Assembly: GCF_023824195.1 (NCBI RefSeq)
Contig: NZ_CP085442.1
Coordinates: 2,394,001-2,458,000, forward strand
Length of the DNA: 64,000 nucleotides
From: Priestia megaterium
Lineage (GTDB): Bacteria > Bacillota > Bacilli > Bacillales > Bacillaceae_H
Direction: 5' to 3'
The notes under the pieces are model-generated. The model saw only the letters and a list, made by a program, of their open reading frames with translations. It was not told the DNA's origin and ran no database searches. Positions 52,865-61,415 of this stretch are shown piece after piece. Made by a program: the position numbers and the translations under genes. The stretch's first letter is position 1. Each line of letters opens with the position of its first letter.

Positions 52865-53440
52865 TTGCATCATATTGAAATAAGAAGACCAAAAATAGAA
52901 GACAGCGCAGAACTCCACGAGCTTTTTAATGAAGTGATCACAGATACCTTTCATAGAGAGGGTCTATCTGACATGGTGAACGATATACAAATAGAAATTG
53001 AAAGTAAAGAACAATATTTAAAAAGCGACCTTGATAGCGATGGAAAACATCGATTCTTTTGGCTCGGAATAGATACGTGCACCAATAAGATTATTGGTTG
53101 TATTGAATATGGTCCTGCTAGTGAATTAATTACGGCGTGTACAAAAGGAGAGCTGCAAGGATGGATTGAAATCGGCACAGTTTTTGTTCATCCAAAGTAC
53201 CAAAGAAAAGGTGTAGGGACACTGCTTTTACATACTATGCTGCTTACGCTTCAAAGCAGAGAAATTAAAAAAATTTGTTTGGACAGCGGATACAAAAATG
53301 CTCAGGAAGTATGGAAAAACATATTTGGAGCACCACATTATTTAGTAAAAGATTACTGGAGTAAAGGATACCATCACATGATTTGGAAAATAGAAACAGA
53401 ACGTATCCCGATAGTATTTAAGTCTAGTCATAACGAATAA
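52865..53440 (+). CDS. GNAT-family N-acetyltransferase
   Basis: 191 residues from a TTG start, with AAGGAGG 9 bases ahead. GNAT motif A is clear: IGTVFVHPKYQRKGVGTLLLHTML (Arg/Gln-x-x-Gly-x-Gly acetyl-CoA loop) after IEIRRPKIEDS at the front. Substrate unknown. Perfect terminator after it. Confidence 0.85.
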   Translation: MHHIEIRRPKIEDSAELHELFNEVITDTFHREGLSDMVNDIQIEIESKEQYLKSDLDSDGKHRFFWLGIDTCTNKIIGCIEYGPASELITACTKGELQGWIEIGTVFVHPKYQRKGVGTLLLHTMLLTLQSREIKKICLDSGYKNAQEVWKNIFGAPHYLVKDYWSKGYHHMIWKIETERIPIVFKSSHNE

Positions 53441-53452
53441 TAAATTGTCTTC

Positions 53453-53490
53453 TAGAAAATAGCCGGTAAAAACGTACCGGCTATTTTCTA
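53453..53490. terminator. Terminator after the GNAT gene
   Basis: TAGAAAATAGCCGGTA / TACCGGCTATTTTCTA, a perfect 16-bp stem. Confidence 0.85.
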
Positions 53491-53602
53491 CTGGTTGAGC
53501 TGTTTACATATATGCGCAATTATAAATCAAAGTAGTTTATTAAATATAATACCTTTACTGTCATAGTAATATGATTTAAATTATACATAAAGAGGTGATA
53601 CT

Positions 53603-53932
53603 TTGGTATATGCAAAAATGTCTTCAGATTTACTTCGGGGACATACAGATACAATGATTTTGAAATTACTTCTCAGCGGCGATAAGTATGGTTATGAAAT
53701 TAGTAAGCTTATTTATACCTACTCTAAAGAGCAGTATGAATTAAAAGAAGCCACAATGTATTCAAGCTTGAAGCGCCTGGAAAAAGACGGTCATATTCTT
53801 TCTTACTGGGGAGATGCTGTACAAGGCGGTCGCAGAAAATACTATAAAATTACAGAACAAGGAAAAAGCGTATATAAACAAAACAAAGAAAACTGGGAGC
53901 AAGCGAAAAAAATTATTGATTTATTGTTGTAA
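53603..53932 (+). CDS. PadR-family transcriptional regulator
   Basis: 109 residues from a TTG start (AAAGAGGTGATAC upstream). Winged-helix PadR pattern: LLRGHTDTMILKLLLSGDKYGYEI, KEATMYSSLKRLEKDG and GGRRKYYKIT. PadR regulators usually repress the gene next to them. The next gene begins 18 bases on and has a permease-prefix domain, the usual PadR partner. Confidence 0.9.
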   Translation: MVYAKMSSDLLRGHTDTMILKLLLSGDKYGYEISKLIYTYSKEQYELKEATMYSSLKRLEKDGHILSYWGDAVQGGRRKYYKITEQGKSVYKQNKENWEQAKKIIDLLL

Positions 53933-53950
53933 GAAAGGATGATGTTATAA

Positions 53951-54670
53951 ATGAACGAAAAAATAAAAAATCATGTGCATAACATTTTGGCTCCTTATCA
54001 GGATGTAAAAAATGTTCAAGATCTAGAAGAAGAATTATCACAGAACTTGCAGGAAAAATTTACAGATTACAAAAAAGACGGACATAATGAAGAACAGGCT
54101 TATTATATGACAATCAATTCTATCGGTGATATCACAGAGCTTATTCAATCAATGAATGTAGAAACAAAGGAATTGAAGCAAACCGTCCCTATGGATTTTT
54201 CAAAGACCGAGCTTACAAAATCTGATTTTCGTTCTGTATCGGTGTATAAAGGGAAATTTAATGCAAGTAATTTGAATGAATCTGATTTTAGCTACGCAGA
54301 TCTTACAGACTGCATGTTTAAAAGCAGCAATTTAACGAAAGCAATATTTCATCACGTTAATTTGACAGGCGTACAATTTAAATGGGCAAATTTTAAACAG
54401 GCCAGTTTTAAAGACTGTATCTATGACAGTACGTACTTTAAGCAATGTAATTTAACAGACATTGTATTTGACGAAGAAATATTTAACGGAACAATCTTTG
54501 AAGGAACATCATTAAAAAAAGCCTCATTTCGCAACGCAACTTTGCTAAATGTACAGTTTCGAGGATCAGATTTAAAGAAATCCGATTTTGAAGGTGCAAA
54601 AATGGATAAATTGACATATAACTTTTTAAAAAGTGCCAAGATAGATCTTAGTAAAGTTACGATGATTTAA
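53951..54670 (+). CDS. Permease-prefix (HAAS-like) domain fused to pentapeptide repeats
   Basis: 239 residues. Residues 1-75 are the helical HAAS/permease-prefix-type domain often paired with PadR (VQDLEEELSQNLQEKFTDY, NSIGDITELI). Residues about 85-225 are pentapeptide repeats (A/S-x-F or L pattern: SNLNESDFSYADLTDC, ATLLNVQFRGSDLKKSDF), which form a beta helix. The usual membrane domain is replaced by this beta helix. Role unknown; PadR is likely its regulator. Confidence 0.78.
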   Translation: MNEKIKNHVHNILAPYQDVKNVQDLEEELSQNLQEKFTDYKKDGHNEEQAYYMTINSIGDITELIQSMNVETKELKQTVPMDFSKTELTKSDFRSVSVYKGKFNASNLNESDFSYADLTDCMFKSSNLTKAIFHHVNLTGVQFKWANFKQASFKDCIYDSTYFKQCNLTDIVFDEEIFNGTIFEGTSLKKASFRNATLLNVQFRGSDLKKSDFEGAKMDKLTYNFLKSAKIDLSKVTMI

Positions 54671-54674
54671 AGAT

Positions 54675-54703
54675 AAAAAAGACCTCTCTGAAGGTCTTTT
54701 TTT
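54675..54703 (+). terminator. Terminator after the pentapeptide gene
   Basis: AAAAAAGACCT-CTCTGA-AGGTCTTTTTT. Confidence 0.9.
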
Positions 54704-54871
54704 TATGGACATATAACAATTCTTTTTAAGAGCGAGCAGGATAGTTTATTAGAGAGCTAGAACACATTCATAATACGAACGATTACGGCAACAAGCTGGA
54801 TATGAGAAGAACATATTCGTATCTTTGAAACAATAATAAAGCTTTTATCACTTATGTGGAGGAGTATGGAA

Positions 54872-55540
54872 ATGTCTATATATGAAATTTGGAATGAAGT
54901 GGATCTTTATATGAATGATAAGCTTATACAACCTGACCCCATTCTTGATGAGGTATTGAAGGCAAATCAAGAGGCTGGATTACCTGCCATCGACGTATCG
55001 CCTAGTCAAGGAAAGTTTCTGCATTTGTTAGCTTCATTAAAAGGAGCTAAACGCATTTTGGAAATTGGTACTCTTGGAGGGTACAGCACGATTTGGCTAG
55101 CCAGAGCTCTTCCGAAAGACGGACAGCTGATTACACTCGAGTTAAGCGCTCAGCATGCGGAAGTAGCAAGAGCTAATTTAAAAAGAGCGGGAGTAAGTCA
55201 CTTAGTAGAAGTCATTGTCGGCCCCGGGCTTGATACATTAGCTGTATTAAAGGATAGGGGAACAGAGCCGTTTGATCTTATCTTTATTGATGCTGACAAG
55301 CCGAATAACCCAAATTACTTAAAGTGGGCTCTAGAATTATCGAAAAAAGGAAGTCTGATTATTTGTGATAATGTTGTTCGTCAAGGGCATGTGGTGAACT
55401 CAGAAAGTAAAGATGAAAATGTAAAGGGGATTCGCCAATTTATGAATGCTCTGGCTCAAGAAAAACGAATCAGCGCCACAGCTATACAAACCGTTGGAAG
55501 CAAAGGCTATGATGGATTCATTTTAGGGATTGTTGAATGA
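54872..55540 (+). CDS. SAM-dependent O-methyltransferase (caffeoyl-CoA OMT family)
   Basis: 222 residues from the ATG at 54872 (GGAGGAG upstream; ATG 54866 is possible). Motif I is ILEIGTLGGYSTIWLA, motif II LITLELSAQHAE, then FDLIFIDADKPN and LIICDNVVRQG with the metal-ligand acids. It transfers methyl from SAM to a catechol-type or similar hydroxyl. Substrate unknown. The repeat copy C starts 20 bases after the stop. Confidence 0.88.
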   Translation: MSIYEIWNEVDLYMNDKLIQPDPILDEVLKANQEAGLPAIDVSPSQGKFLHLLASLKGAKRILEIGTLGGYSTIWLARALPKDGQLITLELSAQHAEVARANLKRAGVSHLVEVIVGPGLDTLAVLKDRGTEPFDLIFIDADKPNNPNYLKWALELSKKGSLIICDNVVRQGHVVNSESKDENVKGIRQFMNALAQEKRISATAIQTVGSKGYDGFILGIVE

Positions 55541-55560
55541 TAAAATTTGTATTACACATA

Positions 55561-55907
55561 AAAAGAGACGGAGACATAACTAAATCCATCCAATCTAAAG
55601 ATGAACAAATGGGATCAATGAGCTCGTATGGATTACTTGTCACAACGCTGTTGATTTCCGTGCAAGACTTCGCTTTCCGCGGGCGGCCGGTGAGCCTCCT
55701 CGTCGCTTCCGCTCCTGTGGGGTCTCACCTATTCCGCTTTTCCCGCAGGAGTCTCCGCCTTGCCCTCCAATCAACAGCTAGAAGCAAATACATACATGAA
55801 ACCTACGTTCATCATCACCCTAAAAAAATCCGAACGAGTTGGATTCTCAATCAAACTCGTTCGGATTGTCCTTCAACTAACATACTTTTGTTCCAGCCTC
55901 TTTTTTA
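55561..55907 (-). repeat. Interspersed structured repeat, copy C (longest)
   Basis: Read on the minus strand it opens AAAAGAGGCTGGAACAAAAG and closes with TGTCTCCGTCTCTTTT. Hairpin AATCCGAACGAGTT / AACTCGTTCGGATT lies at 55827-55867. A GC-rich cassette (about 55677-55760) has nested palindromes (CCGCGGGCGGCCGGTGAG, CTCCTGTGGGGTCTCACC) that are missing in copies A and B. It lies in the gap between two convergent genes, and its outer end includes the LysR stop codon. Confidence 0.88.
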
Positions 55908-56816
55908 AATGGGCCTCAATTTATCTGTCATTTGTTTTTCGGTTAAAAAATTAATCAATTCTCGTACAGCGAATGAACTGTAGCGCTCTTTTAACAGAAT
56001 AATTCCAAGTTCCCACATCATTTCAGGATCTGCAATAGGTATCGTAATAATATTAGGATCTTTCACTTTGGCATAAAGCGATTCAGGTAAAATAGCAATA
56101 CCTAGTTCTGCCGCTGTTAATTCAATAATTAAATCCCATTGAGAACTTTTATACGCTATAGAAGGCACAAAGCCTGATTTTAAAGCATCTTGAATTAACC
56201 GGTCGTGCAGCGTAAATTCTTCACTGAACATAATGAATTTTTCATGCTCCAATTCTTTCATCCAAACGGAAGAACGTTTTGCTAAAGGATGGTTTTTATG
56301 CGCGTATAAAAGGAATCTCTCCTTAACGAACGGGTATACGTGAAAATGTTCATCATGACCGCTTGTGAGAGGAAGCATAACAATCCCCATATCTACACCA
56401 GCCTCCTCCACAAGTGCTTCAATTTTTTTTGCTCCAAATTCAATAAGCTCTAGAGATACTTTAGGGTATTGTTCATTAAATGCTTTTGCAATCTTCGGGA
56501 AAAACAAGGTCCCGATGAGCGGAGGGACTCCCATCTTGATTTGCCCTGTTTGCAAGTTCATTAAATCTCCCAACAAGTGAGGCATGTCTTTTAACACCGA
56601 CAGAGCTTTAGTTGCCTGATGATACACAACTTTTCCTGCATCGGTTAGCTTTAATTCTCTTGTCGAACGATCAAGAAGCTCAAATCCTAGTTCATTTTCT
56701 ACTTTTTTGACGGCTTTACTTAAAGCCGTTTGTGACAAATGAACTTGCAGCGCTGCCTTTGTAAAATTTTTATGATTTGCTACCTCTATAAAGTATTCTA
56801 AGTCTCTGATTTCCAT
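55905..56816 (-). CDS. LysR-family transcriptional regulator
   Basis: 303 residues. N-terminal winged HTH (about 1-60: YFIEVANHKNFTKAALQVHLSQ, SQTALSKAVKKVE) and a C-terminal periplasmic-binding-type effector domain (about 90-295). GGAGTTTCAC selects ATG 56816. CidR/YwbI-like regulators are similar, but the target is unknown; no divergent gene adjoins closely. The stop codon is in the end of repeat copy C. Confidence 0.9.
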   Translation of the reverse strand: MEIRDLEYFIEVANHKNFTKAALQVHLSQTALSKAVKKVENELGFELLDRSTRELKLTDAGKVVYHQATKALSVLKDMPHLLGDLMNLQTGQIKMGVPPLIGTLFFPKIAKAFNEQYPKVSLELIEFGAKKIEALVEEAGVDMGIVMLPLTSGHDEHFHVYPFVKERFLLYAHKNHPLAKRSSVWMKELEHEKFIMFSEEFTLHDRLIQDALKSGFVPSIAYKSSQWDLIIELTAAELGIAILPESLYAKVKDPNIITIPIADPEMMWELGIILLKERYSSFAVRELINFLTEKQMTDKLRPI

Positions 56817-56951
56817 GTGAAACTCCATTTCTGCAAACTGCTTATCCTTTTTCTTTACTCTTTATTTTAACCATTAAATTATTTACTGTAAATGCGCTGA
56901 TTAAAAAGAGGGGGATGTATCCAATGAATAAAAACAGGGAAAGGAAATGAA

Positions 56952-57137
56952 CTAAAGTTTCTGTCGAAATTGATTTATAAAACGAATAATCTTTTTAGAG
57001 AGAAACATAGATTTTGCTACTAGCTGATGAGGGATATAAAGATTTTTGCATGGACGTTCGGGCAAAAATGCAAAACTTATCAAAATAACTGAAAGTCCAA
57101 AGGCTGCGGCTGTAATCTCTAGCCAGGAAAACACCAT
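56952..57137 (-). CDS. Small membrane protein, unknown
   Basis: 61 residues: one transmembrane helix (about 5-25), then a basic, helical tail (SKKIIRFINQFRQKL). AAAGGAGGAATAGT before ATG gives a perfect ribosome site, which is the best evidence that it is real. Confidence 0.6.
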   Translation of the reverse strand: MVFSWLEITAAAFGLSVILISFAFLPERPCKNLYIPHQLVAKSMFLSKKIIRFINQFRQKL

Positions 57138-57239
57138 ACTATTCCTCCTTTTACAAACCTATTAATAGAATATGTAAAAGTTTAAAAGGAGGTTGTACGA
57201 TATACCTATAACGAGCGGTGTTATGAAGCCTTGTCTAAA

Positions 57240-57294
57240 AAAATTACGTCAAAGAACGCAGGGGTTGTGCCAAACGTTCTTTGACGTAATTTTA
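57240..57294. terminator. Very long hairpin terminator
   Basis: AAATTACGTCAAAGAACG pairs perfectly over 18 bp with its complement at 57276-57293, loop about 17 bases. The minus strand runs into seven T's. It ends the 44-residue gene. Confidence 0.9.
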
Positions 57295-57426
57295 TTTTCG
57301 CTCTTCAGCCTGATGCTCTTGTTTGTTTTGCTCAGTGAGACGTTTTTGATGAGCTTTTGTTTCTGCACTTACGTGATTTGCATCATTCGGTTGATTCTTC
57401 TTTGAACCTCCTGCAGCGTTACTCAT
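57292..57426 (-). CDS. Small hydrophilic protein (44 residues)
   Basis: GGAGGTGTCGTCTA before the ATG at 57426. The product is very polar (SNAAGGSKKNQPNDANH, HQKRLTEQNKQEHQAEERK), without hydrophobic segment or Cys, like minor spore or stress proteins. Composition and strong signals suggest a SASP-like or similar small protein; family not identified. Confidence 0.65.
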   Translation of the reverse strand: MSNAAGGSKKNQPNDANHVSAETKAHQKRLTEQNKQEHQAEERK

Positions 57427-57512
57427 TAGACGACACCTCCAGTCCGGTTATGAAACATACCTATAGAATGTGCGTATTTACAGACTTTATACACCGCTAT
57501 CGATATTACTGC

Positions 57513-57560
57513 ACAAGAAAAAAGCAAAGGGAGAGTCACTAAGACTGTTCCTTTTGCTTT
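57513..57560 (-). terminator. Terminator after the symporter gene
   Basis: On the minus strand AAAAAAGCAAAAGG pairs with CCTTTGCTTTTTT, with an inner GACT/AGTC stem. Confidence 0.65.
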
Positions 57561-57564
57561 TTTA

Positions 57565-58827
57565 CTAGGCGACTTTATCGGTGGTGATAATTTTGTTAAT
57601 CCAGTCTTTTCCTTCTGTAAACCTTGTAACAAGCATCGCTGTTACTGTATTTCCCGTACTGTTTAAGAGCGTAGCAGGGGCGTCAATAATTGTGGAAATG
57701 ACCGCAATAATGGGCAGAACTTCTGGCGAAAATCCGTAAATTGTAATAATTAACATTTCGCCAATCATACCGCCTCCAGGGATTGCTCCCATTACGGCTC
57801 CAACTAAAAAGGCTACGCCTAAAATGCTCAAAATACTCGTAGCAGAGGTCATATCTTTGCCAAACAAACTGAATAAGAAAACAATTTTTAGAATACCACC
57901 GATAACAGAACCATCTTTATGCGTGTTTGCTCCTAATGGAATCACCGTTTCAGCAATATCCAGCGGCACACCCATTTTCTTTGTTGCATCTAAGTTGACT
58001 GGAATAGATGCAGCAGAAGAACAGGTAGCAATAGCGGTGATAGAAGGAGCAGCTGCATTTTTCCAAAACAGCTTAATTCCTGCTTTACCGCCAGCAATCC
58101 ATGCGTATAGCGTAAAGAAGCCAAAATAGTAAACGATTGCAATTAATAAATAAAGAATAAATGCTCTAGCGTACCCTTGTAAGATCTTTGGTCCAAGTTC
58201 TCCTACTACAGTAGCAAAATAGCAACCTAAACCAATTGGAGCATAGTACATCACAATTTTAACAACCTTCATCGATACTTCTTGACCTGAAGTCAGAAAT
58301 TTCGCCATAGGCTGTCCTTTTTCACCGGCCATTGTGGTAGCAATACCGAAAATGACGGCAAAGACAATTAATTGTAAAATATGCTCTTTCGAAAATAACT
58401 GAACAAAATCAGGTACAGTAAATGTGCTAACAAGCTGAGTTAAAAACGTCATTTTTTCAGCTGTATTTTCACTGTCACCCATTAATTCTTTAATGGCAGA
58501 AGTATCTACGTTGTGCAGCGGATTGTAAAGTGATGCACCTAAAAAGCCGAGAACAGCTGAAACAGCAGCAGTAGCGATAAACACAACGGCGATACCTAGC
58601 ATAATTTTACCGAGACGTTTCATTTCGTTCATGTTTGCAATTGCCGAAGCCACACTAAAAAAGACAAGGGGAACGATAATCATGAACATTAAATTAAGAA
58701 ACAAATCACCAAAGGGCTTTACGACTGCCACATCGGGCCCGATAGCATATCCTGCTATCCCGCCAATTAAAATAGCGAGAAGCAGAATAAGCGATGATCT
58801 GTACGTTTTAAACACACTTAAAACCAT
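57565..58827 (-). CDS. Dicarboxylate/glutamate:cation symporter (DAACS family)
   Basis: 420 residues from ATG 58827 (GGAGGAAATC upstream; the longer frame from 58851 includes this site). Eight transmembrane segments and two hairpins; signatures SSAASIPVNLDATKKMGV, ANTHKDGSVIGG and GAIPGGGMIGEML. It imports glutamate, aspartate or C4-dicarboxylates with Na+ or H+. The exact substrate is not fixed by sequence. Followed by lysA on the same strand but with a separate promoter region. Confidence 0.9.
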   Translation of the reverse strand: MVLSVFKTYRSSLILLLAILIGGIAGYAIGPDVAVVKPFGDLFLNLMFMIIVPLVFFSVASAIANMNEMKRLGKIMLGIAVVFIATAAVSAVLGFLGASLYNPLHNVDTSAIKELMGDSENTAEKMTFLTQLVSTFTVPDFVQLFSKEHILQLIVFAVIFGIATTMAGEKGQPMAKFLTSGQEVSMKVVKIVMYYAPIGLGCYFATVVGELGPKILQGYARAFILYLLIAIVYYFGFFTLYAWIAGGKAGIKLFWKNAAAPSITAIATCSSAASIPVNLDATKKMGVPLDIAETVIPLGANTHKDGSVIGGILKIVFLFSLFGKDMTSATSILSILGVAFLVGAVMGAIPGGGMIGEMLIITIYGFSPEVLPIIAVISTIIDAPATLLNSTGNTVTAMLVTRFTEGKDWINKIITTDKVA

Positions 58828-58879
58828 AGTTAGATTTCCTCCAAACAACAATAGCTTCTTTACTACGCAAGAACAGCTA

Positions 58880-60208
58880 TTATTTGCTCATTGCATACGT
58901 AGTAACGACTGGTCTTACATCTTTTCGCACCAAATCTTCGTATGTTTCTCGCTCTACAGCAAGACGAGCTTCTCCATTTTTCACAAATACAACAGCAGGG
59001 CGCGGAATGCGGTTGTAATTGCTAGCCATTGAATAGTTGTAGGCACCTGTAGAGGACACTGCTAATAAATCTCCTTGATTAACGCGCGGTAAATCGATAT
59101 CCCAAATAAGCATATCTCCTGATTCGCAGCATTTCCCCGCAATCGATACCGTTTCATCTTTTTTATCCGTCACTCTATTAGCTAAGACAGCTTCATGCTT
59201 TGCATCATACAGAGCAGGACGAATATTATCGGTCATGCCGCCGTCAATTCCCACGTATTTGCGTACACCTGGAATCTCCTTCGTTGAGCCAATTGTATAA
59301 AGCGTTGTACCTGCTTCTCCTACGATGCTTCTTCCAGGCTCAATCCAGACTTCCGGAAGGGTATAATTTTGTTCAGTTAACGTACGGCTTAGCTTTTCTG
59401 TCAGTGCATCTACATAATACTCAACTGGAAGAGGAGAGTCGCTTTCGGTATAACGAATACCAAAACCACCACCTACGTTTAAAACTTTTACTTCAAATTC
59501 CATTTTATCACGAATGCTGAATAAGAAATCAGTTAAAATATCAATGGCGCGAGAAAAACCATCTACTTCAAAAATTTGCGAACCAATATGACAATGAATG
59601 CCTAAAAGATCATAGTAAGGTTTTTCTAATGCAGAACTTACTGCTTTCATGGCTTGGTCATTGGAAAGACCAAATCCAAACTTGGAGTCTTCCTGTCCGG
59701 TCATAATATATTCATGTGTATGGGCTTCAATCCCTGGAGTAACACGCAGAAGAATAGATGCTTTCTGTTTTCGCTCAGCTGCTAAGGCATGCAAAACTTC
59801 AAGTTCGGTGAAGTTATCTACAACAAAACAGCCAATATTCGCATCAAGTGCCATTTCAATTTCTTCAATCGTTTTGTTATTTCCGTGAAAATGAATGCGT
59901 TCAGCTGGATATCCAGCTTCAAGAGCTGTAAATAATTCGCCTCCTGAGACCACATCTAATGACATATCAAGCTTCGTTAAAAGGCTAGCCATTTCCATAC
60001 AAAGAAACGCTTTCCCTGCATAGGCGATTTGATATGAAAATCCGCTTCTTTGAAAGGCTGAATGGAAGGCCTTGCATTTCGTCTCAATTAATTCTTGATC
60101 GTAGATGTATAGGGGAGTGCCGTATTGTTTTTTCAGTTCGACCGTATCGCACTGCCCAATTTCTAAATGATTGCTGCTGTTAATTTTACTCGTTCCATGT
60201 AAGTACAT
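58880..60208 (-). CDS. lysA: Diaminopimelate decarboxylase
   Basis: 442 residues. It makes lysine from meso-diaminopimelate with PLP. The PLP lysine is Lys66 in YAGKAF; SGGELFTAL, GFGL, NVGGGFG, EPGRSIVG and CCESGD motifs are all present. GGAGGGATACGGATT selects ATG 60208. Upstream lies a lysine riboswitch and terminator, so transcription should stop when lysine is abundant. Confidence 0.95.
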   Translation of the reverse strand: MYLHGTSKINSSNHLEIGQCDTVELKKQYGTPLYIYDQELIETKCKAFHSAFQRSGFSYQIAYAGKAFLCMEMASLLTKLDMSLDVVSGGELFTALEAGYPAERIHFHGNNKTIEEIEMALDANIGCFVVDNFTELEVLHALAAERKQKASILLRVTPGIEAHTHEYIMTGQEDSKFGFGLSNDQAMKAVSSALEKPYYDLLGIHCHIGSQIFEVDGFSRAIDILTDFLFSIRDKMEFEVKVLNVGGGFGIRYTESDSPLPVEYYVDALTEKLSRTLTEQNYTLPEVWIEPGRSIVGEAGTTLYTIGSTKEIPGVRKYVGIDGGMTDNIRPALYDAKHEAVLANRVTDKKDETVSIAGKCCESGDMLIWDIDLPRVNQGDLLAVSSTGAYNYSMASNYNRIPRPAVVFVKNGEARLAVERETYEDLVRKDVRPVVTTYAMSK

Positions 60209-60269
60209 AATCCGTATCCCTCCATTTGAATCATTCAACTATAACTTTGATGGTCAGTAGAAAAACACA

Positions 60270-60302
60270 AAAAAGACCCGTGAAGTGATGTTCACGCGTC
60301 TT
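60270..60302 (-). terminator. Riboswitch expression-platform terminator
   Basis: On the minus strand AAGACGCGTGAA-CATCAC-TTCACGGGTCTT then TTTTTT; it sits between the aptamer and lysA. Confidence 0.88.
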
Positions 60303-60334
60303 GGTTTCATAATAATAAAGTATTATTACATTCT

Positions 60335-60540
60335 AGGCATCAACATCTCTTCAATAGCTCTCCACAAACCAAATGGTTTGTGACAGCTCAGCATTTATTC
60401 AATACTGAACCAGTATATGAACACAATGGATGTTTATATACTTCGGCACGAAATCCCTTTTACTTATCTTCACAGACTCCATTAGTCTCCAATAAGTGAC
60501 TCTTGATTTCATGCACCTCTATTCTCAGAGAGGAAAATTA
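60335..60540 (-). ncRNA. Lysine riboswitch (L-box) controlling lysA
   Basis: The minus strand contains the L-box landmarks in order: AGAGGTGC, then CAAGAG, then a stem with GGGATTTCG and GCCGAAG, then a long hairpin near CACAAACCATTTGG and the closing GAGAGCTATTGAAGAG. Family: lysine riboswitch that ends transcription when bound to lysine. The exact edges of the aptamer are approximate. Confidence 0.88.
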
Positions 60541-60595
60541 TATTTAAATGTAACTCCTATTATATTTCCTTTTCCTCCGTCTAGTCAATGAAAAG

Positions 60596-61108
60596 TTAAG
60601 GCATAGGAATATCAAAGAAAATAAATAAAAAAGCTATGAAGCTTCCAGATAGTATCCAAGCAGCCAGCGCTGTCTTCTGATGAATTACTAAAAGTGAGAA
60701 CGTGACAATATTGAAGAGAAAAGAACACAGCAGCGACCATCCATAATGATGAGTGATACTGTGATTAACATAAGCAATGAACTCAATCACAGTAAATAAA
60801 AGCGCCCACAAAAGAATCCACCACAGCCGGCCGCTTACATGCAGCGGCAGCCTTCCTAAAAATACCGGTATGACAAACGGATAAATAATTAAGGTTATTC
60901 CAAGGGAAACCATTAGGTGATCGGGTAGAAAAAGGTGATCAATACCAACAGGGTGAAATACCCATACCCGGTGATGAAACAGCAGCACTTCATAAAGCAA
61001 ATTCCCCGTAATCCAAAACAGCAAAGTAGGATAGTATTCTTGATACCTTCGCCACTTGCCAAATAGTAAACCAAGAATGATAAAAAATAATACAAATGAA
61101 GATTGCAT
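60596..61108 (-). CDS. CBO0543-like integral membrane protein
   Basis: 170 residues, five transmembrane segments; conserved pieces FWITGNLLYEVLLFHHRVWVF and WILLWALLFTVIEFIAYV are of the CBO0543 family. Function unknown. It begins at ATG 61108 and is transcribed away from the oxidase gene. Confidence 0.7.
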   Translation of the reverse strand: MQSSFVLFFIILGLLFGKWRRYQEYYPTLLFWITGNLLYEVLLFHHRVWVFHPVGIDHLFLPDHLMVSLGITLIIYPFVIPVFLGRLPLHVSGRLWWILLWALLFTVIEFIAYVNHSITHHYGWSLLCSFLFNIVTFSLLVIHQKTALAAWILSGSFIAFLFIFFDIPMP

Positions 61109-61415
61109 GCGCTCTCCTTAAAATAATGGTTATTTCTTTTTATTTACATATTATAGTGGTTTTATTCTTTTATCTTTTTATTCAGAACCTATAATAGAAA
61201 AGCGTTAAAAATGTACTATCACTATTTATGTTTCGCTTCATCCTGCTATAGTCTCGGTAAAGGAGCTTAAATGAAAGGAGCAATACGTCAAATTCAGCAA
61301 GATTCAAAAATAAGCTAAAAATAGCTTCGCCTAGTATGTGGCTTCTTTTTTTGCTATGCTAAAATTGCATACATATAGCATGAGAATACTAGAAGAAAGA
61401 AAAGGGTGTTTTGGT

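Noticed and set aside
55537..55954. Open frames over repeat copy C
   Set aside because: The frames run through palindromic repeat DNA; they are by-products of its GC-rich segment.
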